Assembly (NCBI GenBank): GCA_900455155.1 | Contig: UGUC01000002.1 | Coordinates: 2,170,001 to 2,234,000 of the forward strand | DNA: 64,000 nt | Origin: Providencia stuartii | GTDB taxonomy: Bacteria > Pseudomonadota > Gammaproteobacteria > Enterobacterales > Enterobacteriaceae | Reading direction: 5' to 3' | Shown here: positions 12,267 to 24,344 of the stretch, one piece after another | How positions within the stretch are numbered: the first letter of the stretch is position 1 | How the letters are laid out: the number at the start of each line of letters is the position of its first letter | Program-made: the position numbers and the translations under genes | The notes under the pieces: generated by a model | What the model saw: the letters and a program-made list of their open reading frames with translations, nothing else | What the model was told of the DNA's origin: nothing | Database searches by the model: none

Positions 12267-12298
12267 GAATAAATTAGGCTGCCTAGAAGGCAGCCTAA
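12267..12298 (-). terminator. speB terminator
   Basis: Perfect 10-base stem TTAGGCTGCC/GGCAGCCTAA (12274-12298) with a 5-base loop, followed on the minus strand by an AT-rich tail. It ends the speA-speB operon. The spacer 11992-12273 otherwise holds only the budC upstream region. Confidence 0.82.
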
Positions 12299-12317
12299 AA
12301 ATCAGACAAACTATAGG

Positions 12318-13238
12318 TTATTTTTTAGATGCTTGTAAGTACAACATATCTAAAGCAATGGTTGCTGCGGCCAATGCAGTGATATCAGATTGATCATAAG
12401 CTGGTGCGACTTCAACTAAATCCATACCAACGATATTTAACGGTTGTAAACCACGCAACAGTTTTAATGCACGATCTGAGGTTAATCCACCAATGACAGG
12501 TGTTCCGGTTCCCGGCGCAAAAGCAGGATCTAAACAGTCAATATCGAAAGTGAGATAAACAGGCATATCACCCACAATAGATTTAATTTGTTCGATCATC
12601 TCATCAACACCGCGATCATTAACTTGTGCGGCATCAATGACTGTAAACCCGTTATCACTTTCATGCTCTGTACGAATACCAATTTGTACAGAACGAGTCG
12701 GATCAATTAACCCTTCTTTTGGTGCATGGTAGAACATAGTGCCATGGTCATACTGGCTACCATTACCATAAGTGTCTGTGTGTGCATCAAAATGGACTAA
12801 CGCCATTTTACCAAAATGCTTTGCATGGGCGCGCAACAGAGGCAAAGTCACAAAATGGTCACCGCCAAATGTTAAGCAGCGCTTGCCCGCCTCCAGCAAT
12901 TTTTCTGTATGTGCTTGTAGCTTATCGCACATGTCTTGTGCATCACCAAAAGCAAACACCACATCGCCACAATCCACAACATTTAAGCGCTCTGTTAGTT
13001 TAAAATTCCATGGCCAACGATGGCTTTCCCACGCTAAGTTGGTAGATACCTGACGAATAGCAGCAGGTCCATGACGGCTGCCCGCACGACCAGAAGTTGC
13101 CATATCAAACGGCACCCCCGTTATCACCCACTCAGCATCTGAGTTATAAGGTTGAAAGTTTAATGGGAAACGTAAAAAGCCAAATGCGTTAGAAACCAGT
13201 GAATTATCGACCTGATTACCTAATGTGCTATTAATCAT
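12318..13238 (-). CDS. speB: agmatinase
   Basis: Hydrolyses agmatine to putrescine and urea. I choose the start at 13238 ([20 protein letters not shown]): AGAGGAA lies 6 bases before it and the 306-residue length equals E. coli SpeB. The manganese ligands are seen in [18 protein letters not shown] and [18 protein letters not shown], as in the ureohydrolase family. It follows speA on the same strand; the 104-bp gap contains a small hairpin (AGGTGG/CCACCT, 13295-13313) with no T run, so co-transcription is likely. Confidence 0.96.
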   Translation of the reverse strand: MINSTLGNQVDNSLVSNAFGFLRFPLNFQPYNSDAEWVITGVPFDMATSGRAGSRHGPAAIRQVSTNLAWESHRWPWNFKLTERLNVVDCGDVVFAFGDAQDMCDKLQAHTEKLLEAGKRCLTFGGDHFVTLPLLRAHAKHFGKMALVHFDAHTDTYGNGSQYDHGTMFYHAPKEGLIDPTRSVQIGIRTEHESDNGFTVIDAAQVNDRGVDEMIEQIKSIVGDMPVYLTFDIDCLDPAFAPGTGTPVIGGLTSDRALKLLRGLQPLNIVGMDLVEVAPAYDQSDITALAAATIALDMLYLQASKK

Positions 13239-13342
13239 CACTCTTCCTCTATCAGTATTTGTAATCTGCAAATACTTTTATTATTTAGACTCATAGGTGG
13301 CTCTACACCACCTGTGATTAGCTACCGTTTATTTATCGCCAA

Positions 13343-15247
13343 TTATTCGTCTTCTAAATAAGTATAGCCATAAAGCCCATTCTCAAACTCATCAACGAAA
13401 TCTTTTTGCAACTGCTCGCTCAACCCAGTGCCTTTAACTTGCTCTGTAAAGCTTTCAAGCAATACTTCTGGTACTAGCTTCACATATTGCAGCATATCAG
13501 CGACCGAATCGCCTTCTTCACTTTGCAGATAACGCACGTTGCCTTGGCTATCAACCCAAACATCGATTGCTGCTGTATCGCCAAATAGGTTATGCATGTT
13601 ACCTAGAATTTCCTGATAGGCCCCTATCATAAAGAAGCCGATCATGGGTGGGTTTTCAGGGTCGTATGCAGGCATTGGCATAGTTGTTTCAACACCGTCA
13701 CCATCGACATAATGGTCAATAATACCATCCGAATCACAAGTGATATCCAATAATACCGCGCGACGGTCAAGAGGCTTATCAAGGCCTTCTATCGGTAAAA
13801 CGGGGAACACCTGATCAATCCCCCAAGCATCTGGCAACGATTGGAATAACGAGAAATTCACATAGAACTTATCGGCCATCCGCTCTTGCAGCTCATCAAT
13901 AATTGGACGATGAGCACGGTTACTGGGATCTAAGTCTTGTTGAATACGACGACAAATATTCAAATAAAGCTCCTCGGCCCACGCTCGCTGAGTCAGGTCG
14001 AGTACACCATGAGCATACTGCGTATGCGCTTCTTGTAAATCAAACTGACTATCATGGAGCCATTCACGTAACGAACGGCTATTACCTTGGTGCTGCATTG
14101 ATTCCCAGGTTTCCCACAATGAAATCAATGAACGCGGTGCATCCTCATCGGGAGGAGATGTTTTGGTAAATTCATTTCGCTCCACCCCGATCACATTAGA
14201 AACTAAGACCGTATGATGTGCGGTCAATGCACGCCCTGATTCGGTGATCACCGTCGGATGTGGTAAATCAAACTCCTCACACGCATCACCAATCGCCCAA
14301 ATCACATTATTCGCATATTCATTTAAACCATAGTTTACTGAACAATCTGATTGGGAGCGCGTTCCTTCGTAATCCACACCTAAGCCGCCACCCACATCAA
14401 AACATTGAATTTTTACACCTAAACGGTGCAACTCAACATAAAAACGTGCAGATTCACGGACACCTGTCGCGATATCACGAATATTCGCCATTTGTGAACC
14501 AAGATGGAAATGCAGCAACTGTAAACTTTCTAGGCGACCTGCCTGACGTAAAATTTCAACAAGTTGTAAAACCTGTGTTGCCGCTAAACCAAATTTTGAT
14601 TTCTCGCCACCACTTGCCTGCCATTTGCCTGACCCCTGCGACGCCAAACGAGCACGAACGCCTAAACGAGGTGTCACATTCAAGCTTTCCGCTTCTTTAA
14701 GAACAACCTCAATTTCAGACATTTTTTCGATAACAAGGTAAACCTTGTGACCTAATTTTTCCCCGATAAGCGCTAATCGAATATATTCACGATCTTTATA
14801 ACCATTACAAACAATAACGGTACGAGTACGGCCGGCATTTGCTAGCACAGCCATCAATTCAGCCTTCGACCCTGCCTCTAGTCCAAGCGGTTCACCTGAA
14901 TTGACTAATGATTCGATGACTCGACGCTGCTGGTTGACCTTAATCGGATAGACCAGAAAATAGTCGCCTGTATAGCCGTACGATTCACGAGCACGCCTAA
15001 ATGCCGCATTAATTGAGCGCAAACGGTGCTGTAAGATTTGTGGGAAACAGAATAATGCGGGTAAACGCAAGTGCTCCTGCTCCTCTTTAACTTGATTAAC
15101 AAGTTCGGCTAGATCAATAGACGTGTCTGGGTTATCAGGATTTGGGCAAACACAGACATTTCCGCGCTCATTCACCTGATAGTAACCACCGCCCCAATAC
15201 GCGATGTTATACGTCTGGCGCATTTTGCGAGCGATATTATCATTCAT
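13343..15247 (-). CDS. speA: biosynthetic arginine decarboxylase
   Basis: PLP-dependent fold-III decarboxylase making agmatine from arginine, first step of the SpeA-SpeB route to putrescine. The 634-residue protein matches E. coli SpeA along its length except that it lacks the first ~25 residues of the E. coli form. Visible landmarks are the PLP lysine in VYPIKVNQ, the [10 protein letters not shown] and HFHLGSQ regions, [13 protein letters not shown], and the DITCDSDG motif of the second site. AAGGAG precedes the ATG. A long leader (15248 upward) separates it from the divergent metK. Confidence 0.97.
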   Translation of the reverse strand: MNDNIARKMRQTYNIAYWGGGYYQVNERGNVCVCPNPDNPDTSIDLAELVNQVKEEQEHLRLPALFCFPQILQHRLRSINAAFRRARESYGYTGDYFLVYPIKVNQQRRVIESLVNSGEPLGLEAGSKAELMAVLANAGRTRTVIVCNGYKDREYIRLALIGEKLGHKVYLVIEKMSEIEVVLKEAESLNVTPRLGVRARLASQGSGKWQASGGEKSKFGLAATQVLQLVEILRQAGRLESLQLLHFHLGSQMANIRDIATGVRESARFYVELHRLGVKIQCFDVGGGLGVDYEGTRSQSDCSVNYGLNEYANNVIWAIGDACEEFDLPHPTVITESGRALTAHHTVLVSNVIGVERNEFTKTSPPDEDAPRSLISLWETWESMQHQGNSRSLREWLHDSQFDLQEAHTQYAHGVLDLTQRAWAEELYLNICRRIQQDLDPSNRAHRPIIDELQERMADKFYVNFSLFQSLPDAWGIDQVFPVLPIEGLDKPLDRRAVLLDITCDSDGIIDHYVDGDGVETTMPMPAYDPENPPMIGFFMIGAYQEILGNMHNLFGDTAAIDVWVDSQGNVRYLQSEEGDSVADMLQYVKLVPEVLLESFTEQVKGTGLSEQLQKDFVDEFENGLYGYTYLEDE

Positions 15248-15258
15248 AACAAACTCCT

Positions 15259-15519
15259 TTATGGAGGGGTGAGTGACGCTTTCTCCGGCCAGACAGCGAC
15301 CCGTCCTAAGACGTGGCTCTGCAAGGCAGTTATGTCGGGGAAACAGCTATTACTCGGATTAATTAAAGTGCTTAGAACATCTAAACGGTGACAAATACAA
15401 CCATTTGGCTGACAGTTACTGACTGATAGCCAAGGGTGTACTAGGAAGATGATAGTAACTTCGAGAAGAAGTAAATAAAGACAGGAAAGTAAACGCCAAA
15501 AACACGCGGCGATCCGCAT
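15259..15519 (-). other. speA upstream region with an 86-codon open frame
   Basis: An open frame of 86 codons ends 11 bases before speA and starts with MRIAACFWRLLSCLYLLLLE. E. coli also has a small gene (yqgB) between speA and metK, but I see no similarity to what I recall of it. The frame is cysteine- and leucine-rich at the start and could encode a leader peptide, or simply be an open stretch in a structured 5' untranslated region. Coding status is unproven. Confidence 0.3.
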
Positions 15520-15832
15520 TTAGCTGCTGATTACTGTTATTCAGTAGATTATGGATCATTACCCATTAACCCCCAATATAACTGTTTAATCTTTATCAAT
15601 AGCGAGAAAGATAAACACTCCTGATAGATAGCAGGCACATTGTACGCCTACTGGTATATAACGGAACATTTTTAACTAACCGTCACGGTCGCTGTTTATA
15701 CATTGATTAGGCAGAAATTGCAAAACGTTATTGGCTTAATAGAAATAAAATTTGTAAGGCTCGTCTTTTTACTTATTGTTTTTCTGTCAAACGTAAAAAC
15801 AGGTAGCACTTTTTTTGTTAAAACATTAAAAT

Positions 15833-15856
15833 AGACGTCTAGATGTTAAAACATCC
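15833..15856. promoter_or_regulatory. MetJ operator (tandem met boxes)
   Basis: Three adjacent 8-mers: AGACGTCT (15833-15840, perfect consensus), AGATGTTA and AAACATCC (each 5 of 8). They lie 36-59 bases before the metK ATG. MetJ with S-adenosylmethionine binds two or more tandem met boxes, so metK is expected to be repressed when its own product is abundant. The spacer 15520-15832 otherwise shows only AT-rich promoter-like sequence. Confidence 0.85.
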
Positions 15857-15891
15857 AATTACAATCAGCGAATTCTTAAGGTATTAATCTC

Positions 15892-17046
15892 ATGGCTACA
15901 CATCTCTTTACTTCTGAGTCTGTATCGGAAGGGCATCCTGATAAAATTGCCGATCAAATCTCTGATGCGGTTCTTGATGCGATTCTTGAGCAAGATCCAA
16001 AAGCTCGCGTTGCTTGCGAGACCTATGTCAAGACAGGTATGGTGATGGTCGGGGGAGAAATCACCACCAGTGCTTGGGTTGATATTGAAGAGATCACACG
16101 TAAAACCGTTCGCGAAATTGGTTATACCAGCTCTGACATGGGTTTTGATGCAAACTCGTGTGCGGTTTTAAGTGCGATTGGTAAACAATCACCTGATATC
16201 AACCAAGGTGTTGACCGCGCAGACCCATTAGAACAAGGGGCTGGCGACCAAGGTATTATGTTCGGTTATGCGACAAACGAAACTGACGTTCTGATGCCTG
16301 CACCAATTACTTATGCTCACCGTCTGGTACAGCGCCAAGCAGAAGTTCGTAAAAATGGCACTCTGCCATGGTTACGTCCAGATGCCAAAAGCCAAGTCAC
16401 TTTCCAATATGACAACAACGAAATTGTTGGCATTGATGCGGTTGTTTTATCCACACAGCACGCAGAAGATATTAAACAGCAAGATTTACATGAAGCTGTA
16501 ATGGAAGAAATTATTAAACCAGTTCTTCCAGCAGAGTGGTTAGTGCCAACAACAAAATATTTTATCAACCCAACAGGTCGCTTTGTTATCGGTGGGCCAA
16601 TGGGCGACTGTGGTTTAACTGGTCGTAAAATCATCGTTGATACCTATGGCGGCATGGCTCGTCACGGTGGCGGTGCATTCTCCGGTAAAGATCCTTCTAA
16701 AGTAGACCGTTCAGCGGCTTATGCTGCTCGCTATGTTGCCAAAAACATTGTTGCAGCCGGCTTAGCTGATCGCTGTGAAATCCAAGTCTCCTATGCAATT
16801 GGTGTTGCAGAGCCAACTTCAATCATGGTTGAAACATTTGGTACAGGTAAAGTTCCAGAAGCGCAACTGGTTCTGTTAGTGCGTGAATTCTTTGATTTAC
16901 GCCCATACGGCTTGATTCAAATGCTGGATTTACTACATCCAATTTACCAACAAACGGCTTCTTACGGGCATTTCGGTCGTTCTCAATTCCCTTGGGAAAA
17001 AACAGACAAAGCCGCTATTTTACGTGAAGCTGCTGGCCTAAAATAA
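15892..17046 (+). CDS. metK: S-adenosylmethionine synthetase
   Basis: Makes SAM from methionine and ATP. 384 residues, identical in length to E. coli MetK. Starts [18 protein letters not shown] and contains [12 protein letters not shown] (ATP loop), the [19 protein letters not shown]-loop-like segment, and [13 protein letters not shown] at the end. Monocistronic with MetJ boxes upstream and a terminator after it, divergent from speA as in E. coli. Confidence 0.98.
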   Translation: MATHLFTSESVSEGHPDKIADQISDAVLDAILEQDPKARVACETYVKTGMVMVGGEITTSAWVDIEEITRKTVREIGYTSSDMGFDANSCAVLSAIGKQSPDINQGVDRADPLEQGAGDQGIMFGYATNETDVLMPAPITYAHRLVQRQAEVRKNGTLPWLRPDAKSQVTFQYDNNEIVGIDAVVLSTQHAEDIKQQDLHEAVMEEIIKPVLPAEWLVPTTKYFINPTGRFVIGGPMGDCGLTGRKIIVDTYGGMARHGGGAFSGKDPSKVDRSAAYAARYVAKNIVAAGLADRCEIQVSYAIGVAEPTSIMVETFGTGKVPEAQLVLLVREFFDLRPYGLIQMLDLLHPIYQQTASYGHFGRSQFPWEKTDKAAILREAAGLK

Positions 17047-17061
17047 TTAGCCAAACCAATA

Positions 17062-17085
17062 AGCCCCACACTGTGGGGTTTATTT
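17062..17085 (+). terminator. metK terminator
   Basis: Stem CCCCAC/GTGGGG (17064-17078) with a 3-base loop and a T-rich tail. Confidence 0.85.
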
Positions 17086-17300
17086 CTTTATTCATCCTCT
17101 ATCTTATTTCCTCGCTTAAATTCATTTTTAGAACTCCTTGAGCAAAAGTACAATTCTCCTAAACTAATTGGGCTAAAGAATATAATCATCACGTTTGTGC
17201 CTTATCATACCTATAGAATAAGTATTGCCATGTAATAATTTTTATATTAGCAATGATTCGCACTTAGAAACGCATATCTCATATTTATTTCATTTCATAG

Positions 17301-17441
17301 TGGAAAGAGATAAGTGGTTATAAAAAACCAGTTAAAGGCGGTAGTGTCTATAGAGAAAACGTTTATTTACTATGGAATAATAAACGTAATGAAATCGTAG
17401 AAGAAGCCAACCCTAGATATATTAGGTATTTTTATAACTAG
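17301..17441 (+). other. possible coding remnant in the metK-lysR spacer
   Basis: The spacer 17086-17496 contains one frame that reads protein-like without a start codon: 46 codons from 17301 to the TAG at 17439, including KKPVKGGSVYRENVYLLWNN and a tail rich in Asn, Tyr and Arg. It has the look of the C-terminal end of a small protein, but a chance open frame cannot be excluded and I do not recognise a family. Nothing else is seen in this spacer. Confidence 0.22.
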
Positions 17442-17496
17442 GGTAGCTCAGCGTCATCCAAGCCTACAATATGCAAGATATTATGTATGCTTTCTA

Positions 17497-18412
17497 TTAT
17501 ACCGTAGATAAATTTTCAATAAAACTTGATGTATCAATCTTCTTTATTAATCGCTCTTTCCACCAAGAGAAATTACCACCTTGACTTGATGGATGCCAAG
17601 CTAGCCAAATAAATTGATCATCTTTAGGGATCTCTACCGGAACAATGACTAACTCTTGGTTCTTTAACTCTTTTTTAATATGTGAAGGACAAATAAACCC
17701 ATACCCTATTCCTTGCTTAATTAAGACTAATTTACTTTCTAAATCGCAAACCAATATTTGCCTTCCTAATATGACTTCTTTTTCTCTATTAATTGATAGC
17801 TCATGGCTACTATCTGCAATTTCAACGTGGATATCGTTTATTAACTGATTTCTCGTTATTATCGTTTTTTGTGAAGCAAATGGATGTGATGGGGAAACAC
17901 AAAGGGCAAAACTAAGTTTTCCTAGTAGTTGGGTTCTTACCTTTATGTTTTCAGGGATCCCCCCAAGAGCAATAATAAAATCTGCTCTATTTTCTTTTAA
18001 TGCATCCCAAGCCCCTGTCATTGCTTCTCTTAGGATTGAAATATGAACATCACCATTTGCCTTAATATAATCACGAATATCTTGAACAAAGATATCTAGC
18101 GGTAGAAATTTTTCAACCACAATACGAATTTGGTTATCAAATGTTGGAATATTTCTCACTCTATTTTCGAGATCTTGCACTGCATTTAAGATCCATGCCC
18201 CCTCCTGTAATAAAAATTCCCCCCTCCTTAGTTAAACGAATTACAGGTCCATTACGGTGAAAAAGCTTAACTTTCAATCGACTTTCTATATTTAATACTT
18301 GATAGGAAATCGCAGACGGTGTTTTATGCAATACATCTGCCGCTGTTGAAAAAGAACCTGTTTTTTTGATAGTGCTTATTATATTAATTGCATCCACGGA
18401 TAATCTAGTCAT
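17497..18412 (-). pseudogene. LysR-family regulator near chitinase genes (frameshifted)
   Basis: The N-terminal part (18412 down to about 18225) is a LysR winged helix: SVDAINIISTIKKTGSFSTA and TPSAISYQVLNIESRL. The frame then slips in the run of six C at 18219-18224; dropping one restores LTKEGEFLLQEGAWILNAVQ and joins the effector-binding domain, giving about 304 residues, normal for the family. The C-terminal half is read intact as 227 codons. The two ends overlap, so most automatic callers would report two short genes. It is downstream of and co-directional with the chitinase and LPMO genes; Serratia uses a LysR protein (ChiR) to induce such genes, so a chitin-regulator role is a reasonable inference. 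Confidence 0.8.
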
Positions 18413-18719
18413 ATAAGCTCCTAATTAATTTAAATAGCTAATACAATGATTTCAGCGCATTAATATTTAGTCGACTTCATATATAGAACTATCATAATGT
18501 TGTTCATAAACAATCAAGAAACATCCTAATCTACTAACTTAATAGTCATTAATTTTCTTAGTAGATATATAATTAATAAATAGAATTAAAATAAAAGTCA
18601 TTGGTAATATAAAATAATAGATCTTATAGAAGTATATCTTTATGAAAAACAGCGCTCACTTAACGCTGGATAATTATAGAGGGAAATAGACTCCCTCTAT
18701 AATAAATATTAATATCAAT

Positions 18720-20404
<1,685 letters not shown>

Positions 20405-20469
20405 TTACCCCCTTAATGTGTTAAGGAATACGGGATATTTTATTGAGTTCAACAATTAATCGTTCGATA

Positions 20470-21081
20470 TTAATCGCTGATATTGACATCACTAACTTGG
20501 TAGAATGCATTTGACGTATCATAAACATCCCACACCGCAAGGATGACATGATAGCCAGAGCGATCTTTCGGCACATCACACTCGATTTCTGTGACGACTG
20601 GTGGTCTAACGCCATTTTCATATTTGACACAGAAAGGCGTTAAATCGAAAGAATCGCGTGTGAGTGGCTGTGATGGGTCCCAATCAGGCTTAGTGATAAA
20701 ATACCGCCAGCTATCGGTAGAATGCACAACGGTTAAATACCAAGCAAAGGTATTTTTCCCCGTTTTAAGCTCACTTTTTACCCACCGGGTCGGCGACTGT
20801 TCATCCATTTCAGAGTGAGCTGCTATCGCAGCACTGGCAATGACTCCATCAGCCGGACCAGCCTCAGGGAATCCTTTTGGTGCTTCAAAACTATGTGGGT
20901 CATAAGGTACTTGATTGCCACAGCCCGTATTTTTTAATTCAGTGGTATTACGCACCGAACATAAATAAGCACGACTTGGTGGCTCTGTTGTATAACCATG
21001 TGCTAGGGCAAACTGAGAAACGCCTAGTAATAGCGATCCTAAACAGCTTAAGGATATAAGATGCTTAAATTGATTTTTCAT
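20470..21081 (-). CDS. chitin-binding lytic polysaccharide monooxygenase (AA10)
   Basis: 203 residues similar to Serratia CBP21. A signal peptide ends at FALA, so the mature protein starts with His28 (HGYTTEPPSRAYLC). With His120 (VVHSTDSWRYF) this forms the copper histidine brace of AA10 enzymes. PADG, RYFITKPDWDPSQPLTR and the C-terminal HVILAVWDVYDTSNAFYQ are all family landmarks. LPMOs cleave crystalline chitin oxidatively and boost chitinases; the downstream chiA makes the pairing functional. The gene has an AAAGAGGTGC ribosome site. Confidence 0.93.
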   Translation of the reverse strand: MKNQFKHLISLSCLGSLLLGVSQFALAHGYTTEPPSRAYLCSVRNTTELKNTGCGNQVPYDPHSFEAPKGFPEAGPADGVIASAAIAAHSEMDEQSPTRWVKSELKTGKNTFAWYLTVVHSTDSWRYFITKPDWDPSQPLTRDSFDLTPFCVKYENGVRPPVVTEIECDVPKDRSGYHVILAVWDVYDTSNAFYQVSDVNISD

Positions 21082-21311
21082 AATGCACCTCTTTATTCAC
21101 TTTATAATAAATGTTTTTTAAACAGTGCGATTAATAGCCATCACACGGTTCATTTATATTATTATCAGTTTAAAAGCGTTTTTTATGAATAAATCAACGA
21201 GCTAAATTAAATATTTATCATGATAAGTATTTTTTTAAATATGAATAGATATATTTTTATATGAAAATAGAAAAGCAGAAATGTTATTTAATAGATATCA
21301 CTAATCTTTAA

Positions 21312-21343
21312 TAAAAAATTCAGCCCCTTTAAATTTGGGGCTG
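21312..21343 (-). terminator. terminator of the YeeE/YedE operon
   Basis: Stem CAGCCCC (21321-21327) with GGGGCTG (21337-21343), and on the minus strand a following T-rich run. It lies 7 bases past the stop at 21350. Confidence 0.82.
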
Positions 21344-21349
21344 ACGCTA

Positions 21350-21757
21350 TTATTTTTTGAATAATTGAAAAACAGACATGCCCGCAATCATGGCTAATGT
21401 AAAAATGATCCCTTGTGTTAACCCCATCCCCGTTAATAGCAATGCAGGCCCTGGACAAATACCGGCTAATCCCCAACCAAGTCCAAATAACACACTCCCT
21501 ATCACTAGAGGCTTATCAATTTTTTGATTGGTCGGGATCTGCATAGGGCATTTTAATACACTAGCTTGACGTTTTTTGGCGAAGGCAAATGCAATTGCAC
21601 TGATCACCATCGCCACTGCCATAGTGACTAATAAAGAAGGATCCCAATTACCCGTAATATTTAAGAAGCTAAGAATTTTAGCCGGATTTCCCATCCCCGC
21701 TAATAATAGCCCCAAGCCAAATAATAAACCTGAGATTAATGCGATAATAACTGGCAT
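21350..21757 (-). CDS. YeeE/YedE family transporter subunit (PmpB-like)
   Basis: 135 residues with four likely membrane helices. GLLLAGMGNPAKILSFLNITGNWDPSL and GWGLAGICPGPALLL carry the conserved glycines and the cysteine typical of YeeE/YedE half-transporters. These paired proteins are linked to uptake of sulfur compounds such as thiosulfate or persulfides. It starts 4 bases after the stop of its partner and shares its operon, so the two halves probably form one permease. Confidence 0.85.
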   Translation of the reverse strand: MPVIIALISGLLFGLGLLLAGMGNPAKILSFLNITGNWDPSLLVTMAVAMVISAIAFAFAKKRQASVLKCPMQIPTNQKIDKPLVIGSVLFGLGWGLAGICPGPALLLTGMGLTQGIIFTLAMIAGMSVFQLFKK

Positions 21758-21761
21758 AACT

Positions 21762-22202
21762 TTATCCTCTTAATCCCAATAAATTTATAACCGCTACCGT
21801 CGCAAATGCCACTAACATAAAAGTGATAACCGCAACTATCGAACGCCGAGAAAACCTCGCCATACCACAAATTCCGTGACCACTTGTACAGCCACTCCCT
21901 AATCGCGTACCAAAGCCGACGAATAAACCGGCGAGGATAAGGATAGGGGTGCTCGTCGTGATCGACACTTCCGGTGAAAAGAAAAAGAGCGTAAATAAAG
22001 CAGGAGCCGCCATAATCCCGAGCACAAATGCCACCTTCCAAGCGGTATCCCCTGCAATCGGTTTTAAAACGCCACTTAAAATACCGCTGATACCAGCAAT
22101 TCTGCCATTAAAAAGAAGTAATAGGGAAACTGCCGCGCCAATTAATAAGCCTCCCATCGCAGCTGACCAAGGGGTAAAATTAGCCCAATCAATAGACATC
22201 AT
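21762..22202 (-). CDS. YeeE/YedE family transporter subunit (PmpA-like)
   Basis: 146 residues, hydrophobic throughout, with GGLLIGAAVSLLLLFNGRIAG and the conserved GFGTRLGSGCTSGHGICGMARFS, which contains the two cysteines thought to relay sulfur in this family. I start it at 22202 (MMSIDW) because GGAGAAATA precedes it; the open frame continues 7 codons upstream. The ATG abuts the end of the repressor gene (stop codon 22202-22204), so repressor and transporter are coupled. Confidence 0.86.
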   Translation of the reverse strand: MMSIDWANFTPWSAAMGGLLIGAAVSLLLLFNGRIAGISGILSGVLKPIAGDTAWKVAFVLGIMAAPALFTLFFFSPEVSITTSTPILILAGLFVGFGTRLGSGCTSGHGICGMARFSRRSIVAVITFMLVAFATVAVINLLGLRG

Positions 22203-22528
22203 TATTTCTCCTGAACCGGACAATAAAGTTGGTAAAGTGTATTCAGTAACGTGAAGAGCTTTTCATCGGCAATCGCATAATAAATTCGTTTACCTTCACG
22301 ACGTGTCATCACGAGCCCTTCATGACGCAATACCGTTAGTTGTTGAGAAAGGGTTGGTTGCTGTATGCCCAGCGACGTTTCAAGATCGCTCACACACGCC
22401 TCACCTTGCGTTAACTGGCATAACAGAAGTAATCGATCCGGATTACCTAATGTTTTCAGCAATGATGACGTTTGTGTTGCAGCCTGCTTCATCGCCAAAA
22501 GCAATTGGTTTGTAGAGTCCTCGCTCAT
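22202..22528 (-). CDS. ArsR-family sulfur-sensing repressor (BigR/YgaV-like)
   Basis: 108 residues from the ATG at 22528 ([10 protein letters not shown]), preceded by GGGAGGATTT. A winged helix with [24 protein letters not shown] and [18 protein letters not shown] matches the ArsR/BigR/YgaV group. Two cysteines, one in GEACVSD and one near the C-terminus (LYCPVQ), sit where BigR forms its persulfide/disulfide switch. Such regulators derepress sulfur-detoxification genes, consistent with the downstream PmpAB-like pair. Divergent from sprT. Confidence 0.85.
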   Translation of the reverse strand: MSEDSTNQLLLAMKQAATQTSSLLKTLGNPDRLLLLCQLTQGEACVSDLETSLGIQQPTLSQQLTVLRHEGLVMTRREGKRIYYAIADEKLFTLLNTLYQLYCPVQEK

Positions 22529-22634
22529 AAATCCTCCCAATAAATACATTATCATAAAATATAATATATATTTTTATATAATGATAGCCAATAATGCTTG
22601 TTTCCTCATATCGGCTTATATTATGCTTAGTTAT

Positions 22635-23168
22635 ATGAAAACCGTTCGAATCCCCATTTATCTTCAACAAAAAGCCATGCGCATGCTGAGGGCAAAACTG
22701 AATTTAGCCCAACAAAAGCTGGAACAAATCTTTCCAGAACCAACACTTAACTATAAGCAGCGAGGAACAACAGCAGGGAGTGCCTACTTAAAAGAGTGGG
22801 AAATTCGTTTAAATGCTGTCTTACTGATTGAAAATGGTGATAGCTTCATTAATGAGGTGATCCCTCATGAGTTGGCTCATCTATTAGTGTATCAAGTCTT
22901 TGGCCGTAAAGGCATTGCTCCCCATGGCAAAGAGTGGAAGTGGATGATGGAACACGTTTTAGACGTTCCCGCAAAACGTACACATCGCTTTGAAGTCACG
23001 TCCGTCAAAAGTCGCACTTTTACCTACCATTGTGCGTGTTCCACAACACACGAATTAACCATTAGAAGACATAATAAAATTGTCAGAGGGGAGAATCAGT
23101 ATTTGTGCCGAAAATGTGGGGAGGTTTTAAAACAGAATGAGTGGGTGAATGCGGCAGATGTTGAATAA
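22635..23168 (+). CDS. sprT: SprT-like zinc metalloprotease
   Basis: 177 residues starting [20 protein letters not shown], which aligns with E. coli SprT; the open frame extends far upstream over the divergent promoter but without similarity. The zinc motif HELAHLLVY (near residue 76) and [10 protein letters not shown] are conserved, and a C-terminal zinc-ribbon follows (CAC...CRKCGE). The E. coli protein is 165 residues. Biological substrate in bacteria is unclear; the eukaryotic SPRTN relatives degrade DNA-protein crosslinks. Confidence 0.93.
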   Translation: MKTVRIPIYLQQKAMRMLRAKLNLAQQKLEQIFPEPTLNYKQRGTTAGSAYLKEWEIRLNAVLLIENGDSFINEVIPHELAHLLVYQVFGRKGIAPHGKEWKWMMEHVLDVPAKRTHRFEVTSVKSRTFTYHCACSTTHELTIRRHNKIVRGENQYLCRKCGEVLKQNEWVNAADVE

Positions 23169-23197
23169 CACTGCCGCATCAAGTCGATGGTGTGTCT

Positions 23198-24269
23198 TTA
23201 GGCGAACTCCGTCATTACCAATTTGGCAATTTCGAAGTAAATAATTAGACCCGTTCCATCAATGAAGGTTGCAATAAACGGCGCAGATACTACTGCGGGG
23301 TCAACTTTTAATTTCTTCAATACCATTGGGATAATCGAAGAAACAATTGCACTCCACATGGTGATAGCAACAATAGTTAGACTTACTACAATCGTCACTT
23401 CAGCGCCCACACCCAGTATCCATGCCCTAATCAAAGCAGCTGCACCAATAGTCACGGCCACTAAGAAAGAGGTTGATACTTCTTTTTTCAATACCGCGCC
23501 CAAATTACGTAGGCTCACTTCCCCTAGCGCCATCGCCCTGACAAGGGTTGAAGTGATTTGCGTTCCACTGTTCCCGCCCGTTCCAATTAATAATGGAATA
23601 AAGAAGGCCAGAGAAATCGCAGCTTCTAATTGCTCTTCAAAGGCTTTTAATACTGTACCGGTATAAGCTTCCGCAACAAATAGCATTAATAGCCATACGA
23701 CACGTTTACGCCATAACGTAATAGGGCTGGTTGCTAAATAAGGCTCTTCAAGTGGTGTAGTCGCCCCTTGAAGTTGTGCGTCTAACGTATTCTCATCTTC
23801 AATTAATTCAGCAATATCTTGAGGACGTAATACCCCCCATCAATTTGCCAAATTGAACAACGGGTATCATATCCAAACCACTATGGTTGATCAGATCATA
23901 AACATCATGACGTGATTGATCAGGCGCCACTGAAAAGTAGTTGTGTCTCATAATATCGGATACAAGCAACCCTTCATCCGCCGCTAATAGCGATTTGACT
24001 GAAAGAATACCATTTAAATAATTTTCCTGATCAACAACAAATAAATACGTTGGGATCTGCTCACCGTCTAAGTGTTCGATCAAATTCTTTTTCACGCAAG
24101 CAACAGAATCCGCAATAGAAACAGGCAAATAAGATTGGCTCATATATGCGCTGACAGTTGCGTCATCAATTTTTGGTTGCTGAGTGTTGTTGTTATTCAG
24201 GCGTGCGCCTTTCATTGCGGACTGAGCAATTGCTACAGATCCCGCTTTGTTCTGGGTAGTGAAAGTCAT
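23198..24269 (-). pseudogene. mgtE: MgtE magnesium transporter, short form (frameshifted)
   Basis: The first part (24269 to about 23840) is a CBS pair: YLPVSIADSVACVKKNLIEH and SDIMRHNYFSVAPDQSRHDV. The frame slips in six C at 23833-23838; dropping one restores FGKLMGVLRPQDIAELIEDE and leads into the five-helix channel domain with IGTGGNSGTQ, VRAMALGE and PFIATFIDGTGLIIYF, the last two lining the MgtE pore. Repaired length is about 356 residues, roughly 100 shorter than Thermus MgtE because the N-terminal helical N-domain is absent. This suggests altered gating, although the CBS Mg2+ sensor is kept. An M-box riboswitch precedes the gene. Confidence 0.86.
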
Positions 24270-24344
24270 TTTTTTAGTCCCTAGTTACTGTTGTTTACTC
24301 AAACAGTACTCACATAGGGGGCGAAACCAGATGAGAGAATGCGG

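Noticed and set aside
14260..14700. 146-codon plus-strand frame over speA
   Set aside because: Antisense of speA with His/Asn-rich, non-protein-like composition.
18161..18412. 83-codon LysR fragment as an independent small regulator
   Set aside because: Its tail is out of frame; one base removed at 18219-18224 joins it to the 227-codon downstream part as a normal LysR protein.
21949..22254. 101-codon plus-strand frame across the YeeE/YedE genes
   Set aside because: Shadow of a membrane protein gene; Pro/Ala-rich with no start signal.
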